Shown one piece after another: positions 1-7,408 of a DNA stretch of 23,042 nt. Source of the DNA: an uncultured Dialister sp. (GTDB taxonomy: Bacteria > Bacillota > Negativicutes > Veillonellales > Dialisteraceae); assembly GCF_900538805.1 (NCBI RefSeq), contig NZ_UPZP01000032.1, forward strand, positions 1-23,042. Direction: 5' to 3'. The position numbers were made by a program, and so were the translations under genes. Every line of letters starts with the position of its first letter. Positions within the stretch are counted from its first letter, which is position 1. The notes below the pieces were generated by a model that was not told the DNA's origin, made no database searches, and saw nothing but the letters and a program-made list of their open reading frames with translations.

Positions 1-42
1 GTTTTTATAAACCATTAAAGACTCATCGCTAAAGCTTTTTGG

Positions 43-69
43 AACCCCCGGTCTAACCGGGGGTTTTCT
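43..69 (+). terminator. Rho-independent terminator of an upstream plus-strand gene
   Basis: A perfect 10-bp stem (AACCCCCGGT / ACCGGGGGTT) closes a 3-nt loop and is followed by TTTTCTA on the plus strand. The gene it serves lies left of the window. The T-run is short, so termination efficiency is uncertain. Confidence 0.6.
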
Positions 70-74
70 ATAGA

Positions 75-104
75 CAAAAAACCTGCCCCGAAAGGGCAGG
101 CTTT
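75..104 (-). terminator. Rho-independent terminator of sodA
   Basis: Read on the minus strand, a CCTGCCC / GGGCAGG stem with a short loop is followed by a run of six T. It starts about 20 bases after the sodA stop codon. Confidence 0.85.
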
Positions 105-122
105 TATGATGCCGTTTTGAAA

Positions 123-752
123 TTATTTAGCGCCGCATTTCTTTGCGCTCACTGCATCTTCATACAGTTCATTCACATAGTCCCAGTTGATAATGCGGAA
201 GAAGTTTTCCACGAAGTCCGGTCTGCGGTTCTGGTACTGGAGATAGTAGGCATGTTCCCATACGTCCAGCGCCAGGAGCGGTTTCTTTCCTTCCGTCAAA
301 GGATTGTCCTGGTTGGCAGTGGAAAGAACTTCCAGATGTCCGTCATGGTACACAAGCCATGCCCAGCCGCTTCCAAACTGGGATACAGCAGCTGCTGCAA
401 ATTTCTTCTTGAATTCTTCAAAGGAGCCGAAGTCTTCCTTGATTTTTTCAGCCACCGGGCCGGCAAAGGAAGTGCTTCCTTCCGGTGCCATCATGTCCCA
501 GAAGAGGGCATGGTTGAAATAGCCGCCGCCATTGTTTCTTACGGCGCCCCGGATATCTTCAGGAAGAAGGTTCAGGTGGCCGATGAGATAGCGAATGGAC
601 TTATCTGCCAGCTCCGGATGAGATTCCAGGGCCTTATTCAGATTGGTCGTGTAGGTGGCATGGTGCTTGTCATGGTGGAAATGAAGGGTAGCTTCATCCA
701 TCACAGGTTCAAGGGCATTGTAGGCATACGGTAATTCCGGTAATTTAAACAT
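123..752 (-). CDS. sodA: Superoxide dismutase, Mn-type (Fe/Mn family)
   Basis: The 209-residue protein converts superoxide to oxygen and hydrogen peroxide in the cytoplasm. The metal ligands of the Fe/Mn family are all visible: His27 in the N-terminal HFHHDKHH helix hairpin, His81 in GGGYFNH, and Asp163 and His167 in DVWEHAYY. Gly77 and Gln148 (in ANQDNP) are the residues that usually mark Mn-preferring enzymes. Fe enzymes tend to have the glutamine earlier, in a NNAAQ-like motif. A cambialistic enzyme cannot be excluded. Length is normal for the family. The ATG is preceded by AAAGGAG at good spacing. The gene is monocistronic, with its own promoter and terminator, which fits an anaerobe or microaerophile coping with oxygen exposure. 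Confidence 0.97.
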   Translation of the reverse strand: MFKLPELPYAYNALEPVMDEATLHFHHDKHHATYTTNLNKALESHPELADKSIRYLIGHLNLLPEDIRGAVRNNGGGYFNHALFWDMMAPEGSTSFAGPVAEKIKEDFGSFEEFKKKFAAAAVSQFGSGWAWLVYHDGHLEVLSTANQDNPLTEGKKPLLALDVWEHAYYLQYQNRRPDFVENFFRIINWDYVNELYEDAVSAKKCGAK

Positions 753-833
753 GGTTATTTCTCCTTTACTTGGAAATATAGGAAATATATGAGATAAATT
801 CTTTAACGATATTTCTCGATTCGTTCTGTCTGT

Positions 834-862
834 ATTATATCGAATATTTTTGAAATAGTCAA
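834..862 (-). promoter_or_regulatory. Sigma-A promoter of sodA
   Basis: On the minus strand TTGACT (857-862), a 17-bp spacer and TATAAT (834-839) form a near-consensus promoter. It leaves a 5' leader of roughly 75 nt before the ATG. The flanks carry several TATCGA/TCGATA-like words, which could be an operator, but no known box is matched. Confidence 0.85.
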
Positions 863-895
863 GCGATTTTCGATATTGTTTATAAACCGCTTCGC

Positions 896-1053
896 GGCCC
901 GGGTTCGGAGGGTTCAGAGAGGAAAGGCGGCGCCGGACAACGAAGTATGCAGTCTCCTTCAGTGTTCCTCAGGGCTCCGCCCAGCTCCTTCCATCGGAAG
1001 GAGCCTGAGTTACGGGTCTTACTTTTATATCACCGGTGCTGCATGACGAAGAG
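896..1053. repeat. Dispersed intergenic repeat, copy A
   Basis: The block starts with GCCCGGGTTC and ends with GTGCTGCATGACG. The same two ends and much of the interior recur in the same order at 4547-4660. This copy carries an extra internal piece, including a 25-bp segment at 966-990 that is identical to 4995-5019. Both copies lie immediately upstream of the promoter of a minus-strand gene (sodA here, glyQ there). No gene is seen in 870-1230. Confidence 0.6.
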
Positions 1054-1100
1054 CAAAAACAAAAAGGACCAGTGGGGATGCGGGAATCCTGAAGTCTTTT

Positions 1101-1230
1101 GTCTATCATCTATCGTCTATCTTCTACCTTCTACCTTCTACCTTCTACCTTCTACCTTCTATCCTCTACCCTCTATCCCCTATCCCCTATCTTCTATCAT
1201 CTATCATCTATCTTCTACCCTCTATCGTCT
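1101..1230. repeat. 7-bp microsatellite, about 18 units
   Basis: Read on the minus strand the unit is TAGANGR (TAGACGA, TAGATGA, TAGAAGG and similar), repeated for about 130 bp with few departures from the 7-bp step. Short stretches of the same unit occur at about 4806-4832 and 5292-5310. The unit length is not a multiple of three and no gene crosses it convincingly, so it is treated as non-coding. Confidence 0.85.
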
Positions 1231-1233
1231 AAC

Positions 1234-1268
1234 AAAAAAATCCCCCAAAGTTTACTTTGGAGGATTTT
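1234..1268 (-). terminator. Rho-independent terminator of the glyQS operon
   Basis: On the minus strand a stem ATCCTCCAAAG / CTTTGGGGGAT with a 4-nt loop is followed by a run of seven T. It begins about 15 bases after the glyS stop. Confidence 0.92.
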
Positions 1269-1282
1269 CCATATATCAGCGA

Positions 1283-3334
1283 TTACACCAGTTTGCTGAA
1301 GTCGCCCCAGGCGTCAAAGAAGGAGAGAGTTTCCAGAAGCTGGGAAATGCGGTTGTTCTTGACGTTCTCGTCTTTCACCATGACCATGACGTTGTCCAGA
1401 TAATCATTGATGGGCGCGGTCAGTTCTTTCAAGTATGGAAGGGCGTCGGCGTAGCGGTATTCCTTATACAGCGGTTCCACGGAAGCCTTTGCTTTACCAA
1501 GGGCTTTTTCCAGGTTCTTTTCTGCGTCTTCCTCAAAGAGAGCCGGATCCACTTTGCCGCCGGTCTTGCCTTTGGTAATATTGGCAAGACGGGTGACTGC
1601 CTGACGGAGGTCCGTTTCTTCCTTCAGGCCGCTGTTCTTCATGGCTTCCGCCTTCAGGAAGATAGCGTAAATATCATCTACCGGGCCTGCCAGGACGGCG
1701 TCGATGATGTCGTATGCAATGCCGCTGTCCAGAAGGATGGCGCGGATGCGCTGGCGGAAGAAATCTTCTACCTGGGAGAGCACCTTATCCTTGGTTTCCT
1801 TATTGCCCGGCAGGAGTTCCAGTGCCTTTTCAATACCGCGGCGGATGTCCCAATGGATTTTACCGTCGGTCAGGATATTCACGGCGCCGATGGTCTGGCG
1901 GCGGAGGGCGAAGGGATCCTGGGAGCCCGTAGGAATGAGTCCTCTAAGGAAGGTAGCAGCCAGGTTGTCCAGCTTATCAGCCAGGGAAAGGGCACGGCCG
2001 ATAGATTCCTTCGGCAGGATGTCGCCGGCAAAGCGGGGCATGTACTGTTCGAAAATCGCCTCTGCCACTTCCGGCTTTTCTCCATCCAGCAGGGCGTATT
2101 CCTTACCCATTTCACCCTGGAGTTCCGTAAATTCAGTGACCATACCGGTGGCCAGGTCGGATTTGGACAGGAAAGCTGCCCGGTCGGCATCCTTCATTTC
2201 TTCATCACTGAAATGCCAGTCGCCGCCAATGAAAGCGGTCAGTTTCTGCAGGCGGTCAGCCTTATCCCGCATATCCCCCATACCTTCCTGGTAGTTAATG
2301 CGGGTGAGGTCATCACGGTGGCCTTCCAGTGTCTTCTTCCGGTCGTTTTCAAAGAAGAATTTCGCATCGTCCAGACGGGCGCGGAGCACCTTTTCATTGC
2401 CGTGCTGTACGTTTTCCAGGGCCTTGGTGCCGCCGTTTCTGACGGTGAGGAAATAGGGCATGAGGCTGCCGTCTTCATTTCTTACCGGATAGTACCTCTG
2501 ATGGTCACGCATAGGGGTAACCACAGCCGGTACCGGGAGTTTCAGGAATTCATCATCAATTTTGCCGTAGAGAGGAGTGGGATATTCCACCAGATAGTTG
2601 ATTTCTTCCAGAAGGTCTGCATTGTGCCATACACGGCCCCCCAGTTTTTCTGCGGTTTCCAGAAGTCCCTTTTTAATCAGGTCCCGTCTTTCATCCTGGT
2701 CCACAATGACGAAGGCCTTTCTCATGGTTTCCTTATAATCCTCCGGCCTTTCGATGGTCACCGGTTCCTTGCAGAGGAACCGATGGCCCCGGCTCACGCG
2801 GCCGCTCTTCACATGGGCGAATTCCACCGGAATCACCTTGTCATCTGCCAGCGCCACAATCCACCGTACAGGACGGATGAAATGGGCTTCTTCATCAGCC
2901 CAGCGCATGCTTCTTGTGAAATTCAGGCCTGTAATGAGGGAGAGGAAAAGATCCGGCAGCACGTCTTCCACTGCCCTGCCCTGGTTCACCACATGGGCCC
3001 AGGTGTAGTCCCCTTCCTTTACCAGTTCCGACGGGTCGATATGCTGTCCTCTTGCAAAGCCCTGGGCAGCGCGGGTGGGGTTGCCGTTTTCATCAAAGGC
3101 AGCCTTAATGGAGGGGCCTCTCTTCTTCACTTCTTCATCCGGCTGGCGGTCTGCCGCATCCTTTACAAGAACGGCCAGACGTCTTGGGGTGGCGTAAATT
3201 TTGATTTCATTGAAGGAAATACGATTTTCTTCAAACTTTGCACGGCACAGTTCTTTCAGCTGTTCCACCACGCCGGCCATAATGTTGGCAGGCATTTCTT
3301 CTGTTCCGATTTCCAAAAGAAGATTCTTACTCAT
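1283..3334 (-). CDS. glyS: Glycyl-tRNA synthetase, beta subunit
   Basis: The 683-residue product is the beta subunit of the bacterial alpha2beta2 glycyl-tRNA synthetase, which charges tRNA-Gly. The beta chain is mainly responsible for tRNA recognition. The start LLLEIGTEEMPA and the following ATPRRLAVLV block are hallmarks of GlyS. An HD-like domain and a C-terminal anticodon-binding region are expected in the middle and end, and the length is normal. The ATG overlaps the glyQ stop by 4 bp (ATGA), so the two subunits are translationally coupled and made together under the T-box. No truncation or frameshift is seen. Confidence 0.98.
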   Translation of the reverse strand: MSKNLLLEIGTEEMPANIMAGVVEQLKELCRAKFEENRISFNEIKIYATPRRLAVLVKDAADRQPDEEVKKRGPSIKAAFDENGNPTRAAQGFARGQHIDPSELVKEGDYTWAHVVNQGRAVEDVLPDLFLSLITGLNFTRSMRWADEEAHFIRPVRWIVALADDKVIPVEFAHVKSGRVSRGHRFLCKEPVTIERPEDYKETMRKAFVIVDQDERRDLIKKGLLETAEKLGGRVWHNADLLEEINYLVEYPTPLYGKIDDEFLKLPVPAVVTPMRDHQRYYPVRNEDGSLMPYFLTVRNGGTKALENVQHGNEKVLRARLDDAKFFFENDRKKTLEGHRDDLTRINYQEGMGDMRDKADRLQKLTAFIGGDWHFSDEEMKDADRAAFLSKSDLATGMVTEFTELQGEMGKEYALLDGEKPEVAEAIFEQYMPRFAGDILPKESIGRALSLADKLDNLAATFLRGLIPTGSQDPFALRRQTIGAVNILTDGKIHWDIRRGIEKALELLPGNKETKDKVLSQVEDFFRQRIRAILLDSGIAYDIIDAVLAGPVDDIYAIFLKAEAMKNSGLKEETDLRQAVTRLANITKGKTGGKVDPALFEEDAEKNLEKALGKAKASVEPLYKEYRYADALPYLKELTAPINDYLDNVMVMVKDENVKNNRISQLLETLSFFDAWGDFSKLV

Positions 3335-4212
3335 TTTCCTTCACTTCCTTTCAGCATGGGGAATCCCAGTTCTTTTCTCTTCTTCAGCCAGGCTTTGGCA
3401 CACATTCTTGCCAGGTTTCTCACCCGGGCAATGTATTCCGTCCTTTCAGACAGGGAAATGGCGCCGGCAGCGTCCAGAAGGTTAAAGGAATGGGAGCATT
3501 TCAGCACGTAATCATAAGCCGGAAGCACCATGCCCGCTTTCACGACCCGCTTTGCTTCTGCTTCGTACATATCAAAGAGCTTGAAAAGCATATCATGGTC
3601 CGACAGCTCGTAGCTGTATACGGACTGTTCATATTCATTTTCATGCCAGATATCGCCGTAGGTGACGCCGTCGGTCCATTCCAGGTCGTACACATTGTCC
3701 TTTTCCTGGATATACATGGCGATGCGTTCCAGGCCGTAGGTGATTTCTACAGCCACCGGATGTTCATCAATACCGCCGACCTGCTGGAAATAGGTGAACT
3801 GGGTGATTTCCATGCCGTCCAGCCATACTTCCCAACCGATACCCCAGGCCCCCAGGGTTGGGGATTCCCAGTTATCCTCTACGAAACGGATATCATGTTC
3901 CTCCGGGTCAATGCCCAGTTCCTTCAAAGATTCCAGATAGGTCTCCTGGATGTTGTTGGGAGACGGTTTCATAATCACCTGGAACTGATGATGCTGGTAC
4001 AAACGGTTCGGGTTTTCGCCGTAGCGTCCGTCGTCCGGACGGCGGGATGGTTCCACATAAGCCACATTCCAAGGCTCCGGTCCGATAACGCGCAGGAAGG
4101 TGGCAGGATTCATGGTGCCTGCGCCCTTTTCCGTGTCGTAAGCTTCGCCAAGCACGCAGCCCTGCTTCGACCAGAATTTCTGGAGTGCTAAAACAATCTG
4201 CTGAAATGTCAT
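3331..4212 (-). CDS. glyQ: Glycyl-tRNA synthetase, alpha subunit
   Basis: This is the catalytic alpha subunit of the heterotetrameric glycyl-tRNA synthetase. The segments EPWNVAYVEPSRRPDDGRYG and NPNRLYQHHQFQVIMKPSP are diagnostic of the family. The frame is open to an ATG at 4230, but that codon lies upstream of the ribosome binding site. The clear TAGGAGG followed by ACAT places the true start at the next ATG (4212), giving 293 residues beginning MTFQQIVLALQKFW. It is the first gene of the glyQS operon, overlapping glyS by 4 bp, and is controlled by the T-box leader upstream. Confidence 0.97.
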   Translation of the reverse strand: MTFQQIVLALQKFWSKQGCVLGEAYDTEKGAGTMNPATFLRVIGPEPWNVAYVEPSRRPDDGRYGENPNRLYQHHQFQVIMKPSPNNIQETYLESLKELGIDPEEHDIRFVEDNWESPTLGAWGIGWEVWLDGMEITQFTYFQQVGGIDEHPVAVEITYGLERIAMYIQEKDNVYDLEWTDGVTYGDIWHENEYEQSVYSYELSDHDMLFKLFDMYEAEAKRVVKAGMVLPAYDYVLKCSHSFNLLDAAGAISLSERTEYIARVRNLARMCAKAWLKKRKELGFPMLKGSEGK

Positions 4213-4232
4213 ATGTCCTCCTAAAAACAATA

Positions 4233-4263
4233 TAAAAATCCCTGTAACAGATAAGTTACAGGG
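4233..4263 (-). terminator. Regulated terminator of the glyQS T-box
   Basis: A perfect 9-bp stem CCCTGTAAC / GTTACAGGG with a 6-nt loop is followed by ATTTTTATA on the minus strand. It sits just before the glyQ ribosome binding site, as expected for the T-box decision hairpin. Confidence 0.92.
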
Positions 4264-4443
4264 ACGAGTTACAGGGATACCTGACCCGCGGTTCCACCCT
4301 CATTGGCCAATGGCCCGCCTTCATTCATAGCAGCCCTACTCCGTTCAGGCAGCAGCTCCGAAACGCCTTCCGCATCCTGCCGGTCTCCCACCATCACCGG
4401 CTCGCTGAGTGTGCGTACTCCTTTTCATCATCACCGTAGTTAT
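4236..4443 (-). promoter_or_regulatory. Glycine T-box riboswitch leader of glyQS
   Basis: On the minus strand the leader holds the highly conserved T-box AGGGTGGAACCGCGG (about 4286-4300). A GATGATGAAAAGGAGTACGC start of stem I and an AGCGAGCC...GGTGATGGTGGGAGACC region match the T-box architecture. After the T-box two copies of CCCTGTAAC compete, one near the antiterminator and one in the terminator. Uncharged tRNA binding should favour read-through into glyQ. A GGC at 4366-4368 (minus strand) is a possible glycine specifier, but I could not fold stem I to prove it. The downstream genes fix the amino acid as glycine. Confidence 0.93.
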
Positions 4444-4449
4444 GGAAAC

Positions 4450-4478
4450 ATTCTAGCAAATATGAGGGGTGTTGTAAA
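4450..4478 (-). promoter_or_regulatory. Sigma-A promoter of the glyQS leader
   Basis: TTTACA (4473-4478), a 17-bp spacer and TAGAAT (4450-4455) on the minus strand place transcription start about 7 bases before the T-box stem I sequence. This agrees with the leader boundary. Confidence 0.8.
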
Positions 4479-4546
4479 GGGGGGGGTGGAAAAGGTTAAT
4501 AAGATTGACCGGCCTTTGGCCGGAGGGTTCGATTTGACAGGCCTGC

Positions 4547-4660
4547 CGCCCGGGTTCAGAAGGTTCAGAAGGTTCAAAGGGGGAAGGTATCGCCTACGGC
4601 GATGAGTATGAAATCAGCGTTACGGAATTTACCTTTGTGTCACAAGTGCTGCATGACGGA
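4547..4660. repeat. Dispersed intergenic repeat, copy B
   Basis: This copy resembles 896-1053. It has CCCGGGTTCAGAAGGTTCAG at the left end, a gagtatgaaat/gcgttacgg interior, and GTGCTGCATGACG at the right end, and it lacks the internal insertion of copy A. It lies just upstream of the glyQS promoter. A small perfect hairpin CCGGCC-ttt-GGCCGG sits at 4509-4523. Confidence 0.55.
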
Positions 4661-4683
4661 GGACTGGAGCCCCCTTCCCTAGG

Positions 4684-4764
4684 CAGAAGTCCTGCAGAGG
4701 ACTTCTGAGCCGGGCTAATATGTGAGCATAGCCTGCACACAAAGCGAACACCTTAAAGCCCGGC
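4684..4764. other. Pair of inverted repeats in the gene-free region
   Basis: There is a perfect 9-bp stem CAGAAGTCC / GGACTTCTG (4684-4692 and 4699-4707, 6-nt loop). Next to it is a perfect 8-bp inverted repeat GCCGGGCT / AGCCCGGC (4709-4716 and 4757-4764). Neither is followed by a T-run. They look like parts of mobile or decaying repeats rather than terminators. Confidence 0.5.
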
Positions 4765-4776
4765 CAGCGGGTGGCG

Positions 4777-4873
4777 CCGCAGGCGACGGAGGATAGGGGC
4801 GTGGGTTAGACGATAGACGATAGATGTTAGACTGCGTTACGTGCTTCCCTTCCCGCCTCCCACCTGTCATCCT
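4777..4873. repeat. Dispersed repeat R2, copy 1
   Basis: The block begins with CCGCAGGCGACGGAGGATAG and continues GGGCGTGG, then 7-mer TAGACGA units, GACTGCGTTA, a pyrimidine-rich stretch and CACCTGTCA. The same order recurs at 5264-5360, where the first 28 bases are identical. The block ends in a CTGTCATCCTGAGCGACAG element (4864 onward) of a type seen between genes in many bacteria. The whole stretch 4480-5442 contains no gene I can support. Confidence 0.7.
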
Positions 4874-4994
4874 GAGCGACAGCGAAGGATCTCGGGACTC
4901 GAAGCATATGAGTCAATCGGTAGTAAATACCAGTCGGCGGGAAGGAGCCGGAGGATAGGGGCGTCAGTTCTTTCGCTAAAATAATTCGGACCTA

Positions 4995-5019
4995 TCCTCA
5001 GGGCTCCGCCCAGCTCCTT
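4995..5019. repeat. 25-bp exact repeat of 966-990
   Basis: TCCTCAGGGCTCCGCCCAGC plus CTCCTT is identical at both sites. Here it follows a GGAGGATAGGGGCGTCAG piece that belongs to repeat R2, so fragments of several families are mixed in this region. Confidence 0.75.
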
Positions 5020-5173
5020 ACGTTCGGGCGGCAAAAGGAAAGCGCCCTTATGGGCAGGCTAGGCGCCTTACTTCGCCCGAACTTGGCAATCCTATGCAGA
5101 ATTTCCACCGTGAGGAAGGAGCCTTGCGTTACGTTCTATGCGGTGAGGCCATTGGGATGGAACAGCATGGTGC

Positions 5174-5216
5174 GGGGAGATTTCGGGGCTTCGCTTCGCT
5201 GCGCTCGAAATGACAG
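5174..5216 (-). repeat. CTGTCATTTCGAGCG-type dispersed element, copy 1
   Basis: Read on the minus strand this is CTGTCATTTCGAGCGCAGCG followed by AAGCGAAGC...GAAATCTCCCC. A closely matching copy lies at 10182-10230 in the opposite orientation, inside repeat array 2. A related CTGTCATCCTGAGCG copy lies at 4864-4896, and a degenerate CTGTCA...TGACAG copy at 5355-5387. Confidence 0.75.
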
Positions 5217-5263
5217 TTCGGCACGTATCGTAGTGTTATAGCCCCTTCCCCAGGAAGGGGGCT

Positions 5264-5387
5264 CCGCAGGCGACGGAGGATAGGGGCGTGGATTAGACGA
5301 TAGAAATTAGAAATCCGATATCAGACTGCGTTATGTACTTCCCTTTCCCCTCACCTGTCAACCTAAGCCGAAGGCAAAGGGTGACAG
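5264..5387. repeat. Dispersed repeat R2, copy 2
   Basis: This second copy of the 4777-4873 block has the same start, TAGACGA units, GACTGCGTTA, TTCCCTTTCCCC and CACCTGTCA, in that order. It ends with an inverted CTGTCA (5355-5360) / TGACAG (5382-5387). It runs almost to the HD gene's 3' end. The following 5405-5440 carries GTAAGCGG and GCCGACAGC words that recur at about 12641-12670. Confidence 0.65.
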
Positions 5388-5442
5388 TGGCAGACAGGAA
5401 GAATCAAGCAGTAAGCGGAAAGCCGACAGCGGTAAGCGGTCT

Positions 5443-6039
5443 TTACTCCTTAATCTCCTTCCCCACATGGGGTTCCACGATTTTTTTCTTTGCGTATTCC
5501 CAAAGGATTTCCGATCCCTCTGCCGTATGCTCATTTCTTTTTAGAATCTGGGAAAGGTGGACGCCGTGCTCCTTCCAGGCTTTTCCGCCGGTGTAGTCGT
5601 TCAGCATCATGGGCTGGATATTATCCATGGTGTGGGCAAAGCGGGCTTCCGGCGTGTCCGCCTTTTCGAATTCATCCCACAGGGCCCGGAGCCTCTTTCC
5701 TTCCTCCGGAATCATGCCGAAAAGGCGGTCTGCGCTTTCTGCTTCCCTTTCATGCTGCTCCTCTTTGCTCACGCCGGCATAGGCGTAGGTATCACCGGCA
5801 TAGATTTCCACCAGGTCATGAATCAGCAGCATGGACACCGTTTTCAGCACATCGATTTTCTTATTGCTGTATCCCGAAAGCATGATGGCCATGACCGCCA
5901 TGTGCCAGGCATGTTCCGCATCATTTTCCATGCGCACCGCTCCCGTCACATAGGTCTGGCGGGTGATGAGCTTTTCCCTGTCGATTTCACGAAAGAAATC
6001 AAAAAGCCGGTCCAGCTTTTCTTCCTCATTTTTATCCAT
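5443..6039 (-). CDS. HD-domain phosphohydrolase (YfbR/HDDC2-like)
   Basis: The 198-residue protein carries the HD superfamily metal site: His43 in AEHAWHMA, the His74-Asp75 pair in LLIHDLVEIYAGD, and Asp139 in AHTMDNIQP. This arrangement and length match the HD_3/YfbR-HDDC2 group, whose studied members are 5'-deoxynucleotidases. The exact substrate cannot be read from sequence. It should be cytosolic, with no signal peptide or membrane segment. The ATG overlaps the stop of the upstream VTT gene by one base (TAATG), and a GAAGAG lies just before it, so the two genes form a coupled operon. No terminator is seen after the stop; repeat-rich DNA follows. Confidence 0.88.
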   Translation of the reverse strand: MDKNEEEKLDRLFDFFREIDREKLITRQTYVTGAVRMENDAEHAWHMAVMAIMLSGYSNKKIDVLKTVSMLLIHDLVEIYAGDTYAYAGVSKEEQHEREAESADRLFGMIPEEGKRLRALWDEFEKADTPEARFAHTMDNIQPMMLNDYTGGKAWKEHGVHLSQILKRNEHTAEGSEILWEYAKKKIVEPHVGKEIKE

Positions 6040-6737
6040 TACTCTTCACTCACTTTCCGATTTCTTTTGTCCCAAATAAAAAAGATGACATATAAAAGGA
6101 TGGAAATCCCAATCACAACGCCAAGGCGCATGGGATTCTGGTGGATGGTCACCGTATCGTGGCCAATGAGGGCTTCGATAGCGGTGGCAGGAAATTTCCC
6201 GATAAACGACGCCAGCAGGTAATCCCGGAAACTCATTTTCGACAGGGCACCGAAGGCATTCAGCGCTGCCGCAGGGAAATAGGGAATCACCCGGGCTATG
6301 AGCATGACACGGAAGCCACTCTTCCGGCTCTTCTCATCCCATTCCTGGAGCTTCCTGTTTCCGGAAATCAGCTTTTCCGCCGAATCCCGAAGGAAGGTGC
6401 GGAAAAAGATAAAGCTGATGCCGGCGCCCACGGTCTCCGCTGTCCAGGCAAGAAGGATACCCGGCACAATGCCGAAAATCAACGTGCAGGCCGTGGAGAA
6501 AATCATGGCCGGCGGAAATCCCACCGCATTCATGACGGCAGTAAGCACAAAGGCAAACACCGCCGCCCCTTTCCCAAAGGAATGGATATAGGCTGCAATT
6601 TCCAGAATCTCTCCCCTTTTGAGAAGATTCCATATTTCATAAAAAGCACCCGGGTCCGCCAGGTAAAAGCCGCCGAAAAGGAAAACCACCGCCAGAACCA
6701 GGGCGCCCTTTGCCGCGAGCTGACTATGTTCTTTCAT
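6039..6737 (-). CDS. TVP38/TMEM64-type VTT-domain membrane protein
   Basis: This integral membrane protein of 232 residues belongs to the DedA/VTT superfamily. Segments GALVLAVVFLFGGFYLA, a FAFVLTAVMNAVGFPPAMIF helix, the GIVPGILLAWTAETVGAGISFIF helix and a C-terminal helix are strongly hydrophobic. The middle motif RVIPYFPAAALNAFGALSKM (LIAR-IP-FP---N---G pattern) is typical of TVP38/TMEM64 proteins, some relatives of which move lipids. The function here is unknown. The frame is open further upstream, but AGGAGGTAC followed by ATGATG places the start at the second ATG (6737). It is first in a two-gene operon with the HD protein. Confidence 0.9.
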   Translation of the reverse strand: MKEHSQLAAKGALVLAVVFLFGGFYLADPGAFYEIWNLLKRGEILEIAAYIHSFGKGAAVFAFVLTAVMNAVGFPPAMIFSTACTLIFGIVPGILLAWTAETVGAGISFIFFRTFLRDSAEKLISGNRKLQEWDEKSRKSGFRVMLIARVIPYFPAAALNAFGALSKMSFRDYLLASFIGKFPATAIEALIGHDTVTIHQNPMRLGVVIGISILLYVIFFIWDKRNRKVSEE

Positions 6738-6759
6738 CATGTACCTCCTGATGAGGAAT

Positions 6760-6768
6760 ATTATAGCA
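6760..6768 (-). promoter_or_regulatory. Extended -10 promoter of the VTT-HD operon
   Basis: TGCTATAAT on the minus strand (TATAAT at 6760-6765) is an extended -10 with no recognisable -35. The DNA that would hold the -35 and upstream contacts runs into repeat array 1, which starts about 30 bp away. Confidence 0.6.
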
Positions 6769-6794
6769 CATGGTGGAAGGGAGGGTGCGGAGAA

Positions 6795-7358
6795 ACAAAT
6801 GGTATGCATAGCGGCAGGAAACTGTCTGCGAAGGGTTTCCTATTCGACATGGGAATGATGGAACCCATGACGGCAGGAAACTGTTCGCGAAAGGTTTCCT
6901 ATTCGACATGGGAATGATGGAATCCATGACGGCAGGAAACTATTCGCGAAAGGTTTCCTATTCGACATGGGACGAATGGTATGCATAATGGCAGGAAACT
7001 GTCTGCGAAGGGTTTTCTACTCGACATAGGACGAATGGTATGCATAGCGGCAGAAAACTGTTTGCGAAGGGGTTCCTACTCGACATGGGACGAATGGTAT
7101 TCATAATGGCAGGAAACTGTTTGCGAAGGGTTTCCTGCTCGACGTGGGACGAATGGTATGCATAACGGCAGGAAACTATTTGCAAAGGGTTTCCTGCTCG
7201 ACGTGGGACGAATGGTATGCATAGCGGCAGGAAACTGTCTGCGAAGGGTTTCCCATCCGACATGAGAATGTGGAATCCATGACGGCAGGAAACTATTCGC
7301 GAAGGGTTTCCCATCCGACATGAAACAAACGGTAATCATATCAATAGGAAACTTTCCC
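6795..7358 (+). repeat. Array 1 of 59-bp palindromic tandem repeat
   Basis: Left arms (AGGAAAC) of the core start at 6816, 6875, 6934, 6993, 7052, 7111, 7170, 7229 and 7287, with a degenerate tenth at 7346. The step is 59 bp, with one step of 58. The core reads AGGAAAC-N2-TTCGCGAA-N2-GTTTCCT, a near-perfect dyad. Linkers are similar to one another and fall into two families: one contains GGGACGAATGGTATGCATA, the other GGGAATGATGGAACCCATGA. Because linkers are shared rather than unique, this is not a CRISPR array. It lies between the VTT promoter and the WG gene's terminator. Confidence 0.95.
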
Positions 7359-7361
7359 AGC

Positions 7362-7396
7362 AAAAAAGCCGGCACATCCAGGGAACATGCCGGCCG
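7362..7396 (-). terminator. Rho-independent terminator of the WG-repeat gene
   Basis: On the minus strand GCCGGCA / TGCCGGC (arms 7388-7394 and 7368-7374), with a 13-nt loop, is followed by a run of six T. It lies 14 bases after the stop codon and separates the gene from array 1. Confidence 0.85.
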
Positions 7397-7408
7397 GTTA
7401 TATATAAA

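Noticed and set aside
947..3511. 854-residue plus-strand open frame opposite glyS and glyQ
   Set aside because: It is an antisense shadow of two clearly identified genes, crosses the heptamer microsatellite, and has no recognisable domain.
5050..5241. Small open frame in the 4480-5442 region
   Set aside because: It overlaps dispersed repeats, has no convincing ribosome binding site and no recognisable motif.
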